60,598 nucleotides of DNA from SIG299 sp045531895. GTDB lineage: Bacteria; Bacillota; Clostridia; Lachnospirales; Lachnospiraceae. Below are positions 16,498 to 24,541 of this stretch, in pieces (position 1 is the stretch's first letter; each line of letters begins with the position of its first letter). The stretch is taken from assembly GCA_045531895.1 (NCBI GenBank), contig JAZSEW010000121.1:1-60598 (forward strand), in the 5' to 3' direction. The translations under genes were made by a program, and so were the position numbers. The notes below the pieces were generated by a model. That model saw only the letters and a list, made by a program, of their open reading frames with translations. It was not told where the DNA came from and made no database searches.

Positions 16498-18084
16498 ATG
16501 GGCGATACAAATTTTGATGACATGTATTACGAAATTGAATATGATTCCAGCCCGTTTCCGGGAGCAGGCAAGTTTGTGCTGAAGTCCCAAAAGGTGGAAC
16601 TTCGGGAAAAGGATCCGGTCAGGGAACGGTTTGAAAAAATGCGCGATATTGCAAGAGCATACCGTCCGTCAGTTTATGGCAGTAACCGTTTTTATGATAT
16701 GCATATTCGCTGGGAAACCGCTCGCATTTTTTACAAGCAGGGTGTATTTATGCAGGACTTTACCGACTGCTTTGACGAGGAGGAAGAGTTTTCTTCGTAT
16801 TTCCCAAACTATCAAATGATGAATTATAAACAATTGCGTACTTATTTTACCTGGCGTACCGGAGTACGGCAGGGAATGATTAAAAAAACATCGTTGTCTT
16901 ATGCCTATTTATATCTGTATGAGCTGATTACCAATATCGGTGTGACTGACCCCACGGAGGGCTTAGAGCAGCTTATGTGGTTCTGGCAGGAGTATCGGGA
17001 GCTGGATGCTGCTTTGGATAATCATGTGCCAAACTGGATTAAGGATTATCACATATATTATGAATTGCCCCACACCTTTCAGGATTTTGTAGAAGGTGTC
17101 GGATTACAGGCATTTTATCCGGAATTGAATGGGCAGGACGACAGATTCTTCGTACTTTGCGGTATTTCCGGATACGATATTCGTAAATCTGCCTTTTTCA
17201 CAGAAGAGAAGGAAGGTTTGATTCGTGACTGTATTAATCTGATATTTGAGCGATTGCTTTCTATACTTGCAAGAAATGGAATTTCTCTGGAAGATACCAT
17301 TTTCCAACCAATGAAACATATGGCAACGTGGCAGCCATTTAAGGACACTCTGTTCTTTCCGTGGAACAGTCAGCCCGACAGAAGAGTAATGATTTCTTCA
17401 AAAGAGATTTATGTATGCGAGCGAAACAGTTGGGGATTTACGAGTGTAATTACTACAGAGAGAGGGAAAAAGCTGTTTAGCTATGTGTTTAAGCAGACAG
17501 AGGCAGTATTACGCTGTCTGACGGGGTATAAGTATAAATTGAAGGCAGATGTGGCTACAGTCACCCATGAGGTAGTGCAGATATTAGAAAATGAGGGCAG
17601 TTCTATAGAAAGGCTGGTTACCGATACGGTAACAGAAGTGTACCGTGAGGCTACCAAAACAGTAGTTAAGGTGGATGTGGGAAATCTGCAAAAAATCAGA
17701 GAAGAGGCTTATATCACACAGGAAAAGCTGACGGTGCCGGAGGAAGAAGAGTGGAACTTTGTGCCAATGACAGAAAAAGCAGTTCAGACGGTAGCAGTGC
17801 AGGAAGATGAAAGGATGGACAGACAGCAAACAGAGACATTAGCAGGTCCTTGGGAGGAACTAAAAGCTGCATTGTCCGCGGTGGAATTACAGGCTCTTTC
17901 CCTGTTGTGCAAGGGTTCTGCAGATTTAAAAACATTTTCGGATACCCATGGTATTATGCTGGAGGTTTTGGTGGATGGCATCAACGAAAAGGCTATGGAC
18001 ACCATTGGTGACGGTCTGATGGATGAAGAATTTACCTTATATGAAGATTATATAGAAGATGTAAGAAAGCTGGTGGAAGAATGA
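16498..18084 (+). CDS. TerB-N / TerB-C domain protein
   Basis: 528 residues, RBS AGGAGG. The N-terminal half resembles the TerB-N domain (DMHIRWETARIFYKQG, YFPNYQMMNYKQLRTYFTWR, SYAYLYLYELITNIG). The last ~80 residues (LSAVELQALSLLCKG, VDGINEKAMDTIGDGLMD) resemble TerB-C. The middle is charged and variable. Proteins of this type were described in comparative genomics of tellurite-resistance-like (Ter) systems, where they accompany a P-loop ATPase and an Lhr-like helicase. No enzymatic motif is seen, so an adaptor or scaffold role is likely. Its stop overlaps the start of the ATPase gene by four bases (ATGA), indicating coupled translation and probably a complex. Confidence 0.82.
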   Translation: MGDTNFDDMYYEIEYDSSPFPGAGKFVLKSQKVELREKDPVRERFEKMRDIARAYRPSVYGSNRFYDMHIRWETARIFYKQGVFMQDFTDCFDEEEEFSSYFPNYQMMNYKQLRTYFTWRTGVRQGMIKKTSLSYAYLYLYELITNIGVTDPTEGLEQLMWFWQEYRELDAALDNHVPNWIKDYHIYYELPHTFQDFVEGVGLQAFYPELNGQDDRFFVLCGISGYDIRKSAFFTEEKEGLIRDCINLIFERLLSILARNGISLEDTIFQPMKHMATWQPFKDTLFFPWNSQPDRRVMISSKEIYVCERNSWGFTSVITTERGKKLFSYVFKQTEAVLRCLTGYKYKLKADVATVTHEVVQILENEGSSIERLVTDTVTEVYREATKTVVKVDVGNLQKIREEAYITQEKLTVPEEEEWNFVPMTEKAVQTVAVQEDERMDRQQTETLAGPWEELKAALSAVELQALSLLCKGSADLKTFSDTHGIMLEVLVDGINEKAMDTIGDGLMDEEFTLYEDYIEDVRKLVEE

Positions 18085-19397
18085 CAAAGCAGGTACCAAC
18101 AAGAATTGCTAATGTGTTAATGAATGCCTTAAAAGGTGGTGTAGTACCCCGTACAGGGCTGGAATATATTACGGTAGGACGAACTCAGGAAATTGCTGCC
18201 ATTCTGCATGATATTGAAATGATTGAAGAGGGAAGTGCTTCCTTCCGTTTCATTGTGGGCAAGTATGGCAGCGGTAAGAGCTTTCTGCTCCAGACCATTC
18301 GTAACTATGCAACGGCAAAAGGCTTCGCAGTGGTGGATGCAGACCTGTCTCCGGAACGACGCTTTGCAGGAACAAAAGGACAGGGACTGGCAACCTATAA
18401 AGAACTGATTCAGAATCTTTCCACCAAGTCCAAGCCGGACGGAGGAGCCCTGCCACTGGTACTGGAAAAGTGGATTTCTGGCATCCAGATGGAGATAAAA
18501 GCAGAATCCGATGTGGAGGAAGAAGAGTTTGATAAACTGGTGGAACGCCGCATTTATGCAGTGGCAGGCAACCTGGAAGGCATGGTAAACGGTTTTGAAT
18601 TTGCCAAAGCGGTAGTGCTGTACTGGAAAGCATATCAGGAGGACAACGCAGCCTTAAAATCCAACGTGTTAAAATGGTTTCGCGGCGAATATGCCACCCG
18701 TAAGGAAGCCAAAGAGGACCTTGGCATCAACTTTGTTGTAACTGATGAAACCTGGTATGATTTCTTAAAATTGTTTGCGGCATTTTTAGTTGGTGCCGGT
18801 TACAAGGGAATGCTGGTAGTGATTGACGAACTGGTGAATATTTTTAAGATTCCGAACTCCATCACCAGAGCCAACAATTACGAAAAGATTTTAACAATGT
18901 ACAATGATGTGCTGCAGGGGAAGGCAAAGCACATCGGTTTTTTGATGGGTGGTACGCCACAGTGCATTGAAGATAAATATAAGGGTGTCTTCAGCTATGA
19001 GGCACTTCGTTCCCGACTGGCAGAAGGACATTTTGCTACCGATGATATGAAGGACTTATCTGCGCCGATTATCCGTCTCCGGATGCTGTCGCAGGAGGAA
19101 ATGTATATTTTAATCGAAAAATTGTTAAACATTCACGCCCAGCTCTACCATTATGAGCCTGCCATGACCCAGGAGGATTTAGTATATTTCCTTACAGTGG
19201 AATACAACCGCGTTGGGGCAGAAACCCATATTACTCCGCGGGAAATTATCCGTGACTTTATCGAACTGTTAAATATTTTGCACCAGAATCCGCAAAAGAC
19301 CATTGCAGAAGTACTTGGCAGCAATAGCTTTGCCATGGCAAAGGGGGGACTTTCTGAGGAAGAAATTCACGATAAGTTTGTGGACTTCGAGGTATAG
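18081..19397 (+). CDS. BrxD-like ATP-binding protein (DUF2791 / BREX ATPase family)
   Basis: 438 residues. Walker A GKYGSGKS at 60-67 and Walker B MLVVIDE at 244-250, then HIGFLMGGTPQCIED and GVFSYEALRSRLAEG, the pattern of the DUF2791 P-loop family that includes BrxD of type 2 BREX phage defence. No nuclease or methyltransferase domain is fused. It overlaps the TerB-N gene by four bases and is followed after nine bases by the helicase gene. In BREX, BrxD and the Lhr-like BrxHI occur together; here the core genes pglX, pglZ and brxC/pglY are absent from both flanks, so this is a stand-alone module. The role on DNA is inferred. Confidence 0.88.
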   Translation: MTKQVPTRIANVLMNALKGGVVPRTGLEYITVGRTQEIAAILHDIEMIEEGSASFRFIVGKYGSGKSFLLQTIRNYATAKGFAVVDADLSPERRFAGTKGQGLATYKELIQNLSTKSKPDGGALPLVLEKWISGIQMEIKAESDVEEEEFDKLVERRIYAVAGNLEGMVNGFEFAKAVVLYWKAYQEDNAALKSNVLKWFRGEYATRKEAKEDLGINFVVTDETWYDFLKLFAAFLVGAGYKGMLVVIDELVNIFKIPNSITRANNYEKILTMYNDVLQGKAKHIGFLMGGTPQCIEDKYKGVFSYEALRSRLAEGHFATDDMKDLSAPIIRLRMLSQEEMYILIEKLLNIHAQLYHYEPAMTQEDLVYFLTVEYNRVGAETHITPREIIRDFIELLNILHQNPQKTIAEVLGSNSFAMAKGGLSEEEIHDKFVDFEV

Positions 19398-19406
19398 GAG
19401 GATTCT

Positions 19407-21608
19407 ATGAACGTATTTGAACGACTGGCTCCTTTCATTCAGGACTATATTTACCGTAACGAATGGGAAGAGCTGAGGGCCAATCAGGTGGCGGCCTGCG
19501 AGGTAATATTTGATAGTGATGATAATTTGCTGCTTTCCTCCGGAACTGCTTCAGGAAAAACAGAGGCAGCCTTTCTTCCTGTGCTTACCGAACTGTATGA
19601 GCATCCCAGTGCTTCGGTTGGTGTGCTGTATATTTCGCCTTTAAAAGCATTGATTAATGACCAGTTTAAGCGTCTGGATCAGCTGTTGATTGACTCCAAC
19701 ATTCCGGTGACAAAGTGGCACGGTGATGCGTCCCAAAGCCAAAAGCAGAAGCTGATTAAGAATCCGGAGGGAATTTTGCAGATTACGCCTGAGTCGCTGG
19801 AAAGCCTCATTACCAATAAGCGCGGTGCCTGTATGGCGCTGTTTTCTGATTTGCGCTTTGTGATTATTGATGAGGTACACTACTTTATGCGGGATGTGCG
19901 CGGTGTACAGCTATTGTGTGTGCTGGAACGTCTGCAAAAGCTGACTGGGGTAATTCCCCGCCGCATTGGGTTGTCCGCCACGTTGGGGGATTTATCCCTG
20001 GCAGAAGAATGGTTAAACACAGGCACGGGCAGAACCTGTGCTTCTCCTGTCACGGACGAGGGAAAAAAACGTATCCGTCTGCATATTGAGCGGTTTGTGA
20101 ACTATGCAGAGAAACGAGATGTGGATGAATACGATGGCAGAGAAACCGGCAACAATTCCTCCTTCGACACCAGCGGAGACAGAGAACATTATGAATATCT
20201 CTTTCAGCAGACTTTGGATAAGAAGACTATCATTTTTACCAACAGCAGAGAAGAAACCGAGTTTGTTATGGCGCATTTAAAAAACATTGCGTTGGAGAAA
20301 AAAGCACCGGATATATACAGGGTACATCATGGTAATGTATCTGCCCTGATTCGTGAAAATACGGAAGATGAAATGAAAAACGATGATGAAAAAATTGTCA
20401 CCGGAGCTACGGTTACATTAGAGCTCGGTATTGATATTGGTTCCCTGGACCAGGCAGTGCAGATTGGGGCGCCTCTTAGCGTGTCCAGCTTTGCCCAGCG
20501 TCTGGGACGGTGCGGCAGACGAGGTCAGGTGCCGCAACTGTTGTTTACCTTTGTGGAAAGCATTAAAATCAATTCTGCCGATGTGCTTGGTCCGATTAAC
20601 TGGGATTTTATCCGCACGATTGCCATTATAGAAATTTATCTCAGGGAACATTGGATTGAGCCGATACCGCCACTCAATCATGCCTATAATCTACTGTATC
20701 ATCAGACAATGAGTATTTTAAAAAGCAATGGTGAGATGTCGGCAGCGGCATTGGCACAGAATGTGCTTTCGCTGGGAAGTTTTCGATATATTTCAAAAGA
20801 GGATTATAAGCTGTTACTCACGCATATGATAGAAACAGATCAGTTACAACGTACGGAAAACGGTGGTCTGATTATTGGTCGTGAGGGTGAGAAAATTGTC
20901 AATAGTCATAAGTTCTTAACGGTATTTCTGGCACCGGAATATTTGCTGGTAAAGGATGAAAACCGCACCATAGGTACGGTGGATAAGGTGTATCCGGTAG
21001 GCACCAGATTTGCTTTGGCGGGTCTTTCCTGGGAAACGGTAGAGGTCAATGCAAAATCCAAGGTTATTTTTGTGAAAAAAGTGCCGGGGATTTCCGTGGT
21101 GGATTGGGATGTGGACTTTAATGCAGATTTGCATACTATGCTGGTACGTAAAATTCGTAGTGTTTTAAAAGAAGATATGACATATCCGTACCTTAGTGAC
21201 CGTTGCCGGGAGCGTCTGTCAGAGATTCAGTATATCACAGGAAACAGCGGAATTTTAGAGAATTTGGTGACACCGCTGTCTAACAAGAAATTTGCAGTTT
21301 TTCCATGGGTAGGTACAAGGCAGTTAATGACCCTGCATTACGCCCTGTTAAAACGTGGTGTGAAAAACCAGCTTCCATGGAGCAGGGCAGTGTATCTGGA
21401 AGTTATGTTTCAGGGAGAAAAGGAAGAACTGGAGCAAATCATCAAAGAAATTCTGGCATCGGAGCTTGATTTATACAGCCTTCCACTGCCGGATAAGGTG
21501 CAGATAGATGGCAAATATAATGAATTTGTACCAAAAGAACTGCTTCGAAAGCAGTTTATTGAAGATTATTTGGACTTTGCCGGGTTAAAAAAAGACATTA
21601 GTTTATAA
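19407..21608 (+). CDS. Lhr/BrxHI-like DEAD/DEAH superfamily 2 helicase
   Basis: 733 residues, RBS AGGAGG. Motif I SGTASGKTEA (45-54), motif II DEVH (155-158), motif III SAT (190-192), LELGIDIG, and motif VI QRLGRCGRRG (364-373) make a complete motor. The region after about 400 resembles the Lhr winged-helix and accessory part (RLGRCGRRGQVPQ, then LREHWIEPIPPLNHAYN). It is shorter than full Lhr and matches BrxHI-type helicases. Cytoplasmic, ATP-driven DNA (or RNA:DNA) translocation is expected. It is the third gene of the TerB operon, and no further gene follows before the asnA promoter. Confidence 0.92.
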   Translation: MNVFERLAPFIQDYIYRNEWEELRANQVAACEVIFDSDDNLLLSSGTASGKTEAAFLPVLTELYEHPSASVGVLYISPLKALINDQFKRLDQLLIDSNIPVTKWHGDASQSQKQKLIKNPEGILQITPESLESLITNKRGACMALFSDLRFVIIDEVHYFMRDVRGVQLLCVLERLQKLTGVIPRRIGLSATLGDLSLAEEWLNTGTGRTCASPVTDEGKKRIRLHIERFVNYAEKRDVDEYDGRETGNNSSFDTSGDREHYEYLFQQTLDKKTIIFTNSREETEFVMAHLKNIALEKKAPDIYRVHHGNVSALIRENTEDEMKNDDEKIVTGATVTLELGIDIGSLDQAVQIGAPLSVSSFAQRLGRCGRRGQVPQLLFTFVESIKINSADVLGPINWDFIRTIAIIEIYLREHWIEPIPPLNHAYNLLYHQTMSILKSNGEMSAAALAQNVLSLGSFRYISKEDYKLLLTHMIETDQLQRTENGGLIIGREGEKIVNSHKFLTVFLAPEYLLVKDENRTIGTVDKVYPVGTRFALAGLSWETVEVNAKSKVIFVKKVPGISVVDWDVDFNADLHTMLVRKIRSVLKEDMTYPYLSDRCRERLSEIQYITGNSGILENLVTPLSNKKFAVFPWVGTRQLMTLHYALLKRGVKNQLPWSRAVYLEVMFQGEKEELEQIIKEILASELDLYSLPLPDKVQIDGKYNEFVPKELLRKQFIEDYLDFAGLKKDISL

Positions 21609-21624
21609 CTATTGCATTTTTCTC

Positions 21625-21653
21625 TTGATATTTCGCAGAAAAACTGGTACACT
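21625..21653 (+). promoter_or_regulatory. Promoter of asnA
   Basis: TTGATA (21625-21630), 17-bp spacer, TACACT (21648-21653). The ~70-base leader is too short for a T-box. Confidence 0.65.
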
Positions 21654-21727
21654 GATTAAATAAATTTAGTGAATTAACGTGTAATAAAACTGCGGGCAGT
21701 TTGCTTGGCATGATATAGGAGGAGTAT

Positions 21728-22738
21728 ATGGAGCAGTTTTACATCCCGGAAGGGTATAAATCAGAACTTGACATCAGAGAAACCCAGAGAGCAATCAAAA
21801 GCGTGAAGGACCACTTCGAGCGTCAGTTAGCAAAGAAGCTGAATCTGACCCGTGTGTCTGCACCGTTATTTGTAAAGCCGGAGTCCGGCTTAAATGATAA
21901 CTTAAATGGTGTGGAGCGTCCGGTTTCTTTCGGTATCAAGGAGCAGAACGATGCAGAGGTGGAAATTGTACATTCTCTGGCAAAGTGGAAGCGTCAGGCA
22001 TTAAAGGCTTATGGTTTTTCTTATGGCGAAGGCTTATATACTGACATGAATGCAATCCGCCGTGATGAAGATACTGACAATATTCACTCCATTTTTGTAG
22101 ACCAGTGGGACTGGGAAAAAATTATTCTGCAGGATGAACGTAATGTGGAAACCTTAAAGCATGTAGTGCGCAAGGTATATGCGGCTCTTCGCGAAACGGA
22201 GCATTATATGGCAGATAAGTATGAATATATCGAAGAAGTGCTTCCGGAGGAAATTGCTTTTGTGACAACGCAGGAGCTTGAGAATATGTATCCAAACTGT
22301 ACTCCAAAGGAGAGAGAGTATCACATTGCCAAATTGAAGGGTGCAGTGTTTATTATGCAGATTGGTGGTAAGCTTGCTTCCGGCGAAAAGCACGACGGCA
22401 GAGCACCGGACTACGATGACTGGAACTTAAATGGTGACATCATGGTATATTATCCAACCTTGGATATTGCGCTGGAACTTTCCTCCATGGGTATCCGTGT
22501 AGACGAAAACTCTCTGGCGGAGCAGCTTGCGCTTGCAAACTGTGAAGACAGAGCCGAGCTTCCGTTCCAGAAAGCAATTTTAAACCGTGAACTTCCATAT
22601 ACCGTTGGTGGTGGTATCGGTCAGTCCAGAATCTGTATGTTCTTCTTGCATAAGGCCCACATTGCAGAGGTGCAGGCTTCTATCTGGCCGGATGAAGTGC
22701 TAAATAAGGCAAAAGAAAACGGAATTCAGTTCTTATAA
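21728..22738 (+). CDS. asnA: Aspartate-ammonia ligase (asparagine synthetase A)
   Basis: 336 residues, RBS AGGAGG. AsnA makes asparagine from aspartate, ammonia and ATP and belongs to the class II aminoacyl-tRNA synthetase fold. Signature segments: LNLTRVSAPLFVKPESGLND, YTDMNAIRRDED, IFVDQWDWEK, and the C-terminal TVGGGIGQSRICMFFL motif 3. Length is typical (about 330). It is monocistronic with its own promoter and terminator. Confidence 0.98.
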   Translation: MEQFYIPEGYKSELDIRETQRAIKSVKDHFERQLAKKLNLTRVSAPLFVKPESGLNDNLNGVERPVSFGIKEQNDAEVEIVHSLAKWKRQALKAYGFSYGEGLYTDMNAIRRDEDTDNIHSIFVDQWDWEKIILQDERNVETLKHVVRKVYAALRETEHYMADKYEYIEEVLPEEIAFVTTQELENMYPNCTPKEREYHIAKLKGAVFIMQIGGKLASGEKHDGRAPDYDDWNLNGDIMVYYPTLDIALELSSMGIRVDENSLAEQLALANCEDRAELPFQKAILNRELPYTVGGGIGQSRICMFFLHKAHIAEVQASIWPDEVLNKAKENGIQFL

Positions 22739-22744
22739 AAAAAT

Positions 22745-22812
22745 AATCTCCCATGTGAGTAGGCTTTCCGGCTAAATGCCAATGGCTTTCCTTGCATGGG
22801 AGATTTTGTGTT
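22745..22812 (+). terminator. Terminator of asnA with a long loop
   Basis: 11-bp arms aatctcccatg (22745-22755) and catgggagatt (22795-22805), a 39-base loop containing two ggctttcc copies, then TTGTG. Confidence 0.75.
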
Positions 22813-22848
22813 ATCAGATAATCAAATTATAATTTAGTGGGAAAAACA

Positions 22849-22877
22849 TTGAAAAATAGTCGTGACAGGAATATAAT
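22849..22877 (+). promoter_or_regulatory. Promoter of the membrane chemoreceptor gene
   Basis: TTGAAA (22849-22854), 17-bp spacer, TATAAT (22872-22877). Confidence 0.75.
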
Positions 22878-22924
22878 AGAAATATAAATTACACTTGAAA
22901 AAGTAATAGGAGGTACTTGAAGTT

Positions 22925-24466
22925 ATGGGGAAGAAAACGGCAGTAGAAGTGTATTTGTCAACGGTATTCAAATGGGGGCTCATCATTTTAGTGTGCGCCT
23001 GCATGTGTGCAACGGTTATGTTTAATACCGAGAAAGCATTTGGGTTGTACCCGGATGTGCCGTGGCTGGCATTGATTTTATTTGCATTGATGGATATTAC
23101 GTTTTTTGTAATTGCCCTTGTAATTGTAAAGACGTCCTTTGATGCGGAAGGTTCATTAAAACCGGGTAGATTAAAGCTTGGTAAGCTGTTTTCCAGCTTT
23201 GTGTTAATTGTCCAGTGGAATTATCTGTTATATATGATTCCGTCCAGAACCTTCTGGGGATTTTTATTCTTTTTCTTAATTTTAATAGCATTCTTTTTGG
23301 ATATTAAGTTACTGTTATTAAATGGTCTTGCCTGCATGGTATCGCTGTTTGTCGGCTGGTTTATTCGGGGAAGTCTGTTAATGCCGGTGAAAGATGAACT
23401 GTTTTTAGGGGATGTATTAATGTGTCTGGTGGCATTGGTATTATCGTTATCCGGTTTGCTTATCTTCGTTTTCTTTGTGGCACACTTCCTTGTAAATGCA
23501 AAGAAAGATGAGCTGGAAAAGAATAACGAGCGTGTCATGAATATTTTAGACTCTATTCAGGCCTTGTCCGGACGTTTGTATACAGCCGGTTACACATTAT
23601 CTCAGGTGTCCGAAAATGAAAGCGCAGCGGCGCAGGAACTGGCAGCGACCAGTGAACAGCTGGTAGAGAGCAGTAATCAGTTAAGTGAAAAAACAGAAGA
23701 AAGTATGACAAATCTTGGCGAGTTGAGCCAGTGGGAAAGCGTTGTAGCGGAAAACGTGGAAAAGGTAGAAACTACATCCAGAGATTTATTAAATAAGTCG
23801 GTAGAAAATACAAAGCTGTTAAACGACCTGCATGTAATCAATGGAGAGGTTTCTGAGTCCATGCAGACAACGACAGAAATTGCAGCGAAACTGTCGGCAG
23901 CAGTAGAGGAAATTGGTGTAACATTAAATTTAATTAGTGACATTTCTTCCTCCACAAATCTGTTGGCATTAAATGCTTCGATTGAAGCAGCCAGAGCCGG
24001 AGAGGCCGGAAGAGGCTTTGCCGTAGTAGCAAGTGAAGTAGGCAATCTTGCAAACAGTACACAGGAGTCCCTGCAGGTGGTTCAGGCTGTGATTGAACGT
24101 GTACAGCAGAATGTACGGGATATTACGGCACAGGTAGAAGAAAACTCTACAAAACTTGGTACGCAGAATGAATATTTTGCAAATGTGTTTAAGAGCATGC
24201 AGGATATGACTGAGCTTTTAAATGTTTCGGTGGGTGCTATTGGTACCATGGGAGATGCTCATAGTAAACAGGCAGAGGTAATCAAAAAGACAGTATCCAT
24301 CAATCAGGATATCGCAGAGAGTATCCGCAATGAAAATGAACAGTTTACTTCCATCAACGCCATGGCAGAGAGCAATGCAAATGATACAGCAGAGGTGGTT
24401 TCTCAGGCCAGTGCAATCAATGGAATGGTGGATGAAATCAGCAAGCTGTTAGGTCAGGAAGAATAA
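22925..24466 (+). CDS. Methyl-accepting chemotaxis protein with multi-pass membrane sensor region
   Basis: 513 residues, RBS AGGAGGT ten bases upstream. The first ~195 residues contain about six hydrophobic helices with only short loops (WGLIILVCACMCATVMF, FFLILIAFFLDIKLLLL and others), so there is no extracellular ligand-binding domain and no HAMP. A cytoplasmic coiled coil with the signalling tip (SSTNLLALNASIEAARAGE, then GRGFAVVASEVGNLANST) follows. Such receptors may sense a membrane-borne or energetic signal. The gene stands alone between its promoter and a strong hairpin. Confidence 0.93.
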   Translation: MGKKTAVEVYLSTVFKWGLIILVCACMCATVMFNTEKAFGLYPDVPWLALILFALMDITFFVIALVIVKTSFDAEGSLKPGRLKLGKLFSSFVLIVQWNYLLYMIPSRTFWGFLFFFLILIAFFLDIKLLLLNGLACMVSLFVGWFIRGSLLMPVKDELFLGDVLMCLVALVLSLSGLLIFVFFVAHFLVNAKKDELEKNNERVMNILDSIQALSGRLYTAGYTLSQVSENESAAAQELAATSEQLVESSNQLSEKTEESMTNLGELSQWESVVAENVEKVETTSRDLLNKSVENTKLLNDLHVINGEVSESMQTTTEIAAKLSAAVEEIGVTLNLISDISSSTNLLALNASIEAARAGEAGRGFAVVASEVGNLANSTQESLQVVQAVIERVQQNVRDITAQVEENSTKLGTQNEYFANVFKSMQDMTELLNVSVGAIGTMGDAHSKQAEVIKKTVSINQDIAESIRNENEQFTSINAMAESNANDTAEVVSQASAINGMVDEISKLLGQEE

Positions 24467-24474
24467 GTAAAGGT

Positions 24475-24507
24475 TCAGGGCTTGTCCGGGAGGACAGGCC
24501 CTGATTT
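24475..24507. terminator. Hairpin between convergent genes
   Basis: Near-perfect 13-bp arms (24475-24487 and 24492-24504) around GGGA. Weak T-tracts on both sides suggest a bidirectional terminator. Confidence 0.65.
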
Positions 24508-24541
24508 ACTGTACAGCTGGTGGCACACATTTCTATGCATT

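Noticed and set aside
21654..21727. A T-box or riboswitch before asnA
   Set aside because: The leader is only about 74 bases and has no specifier stem or antiterminator sequence.
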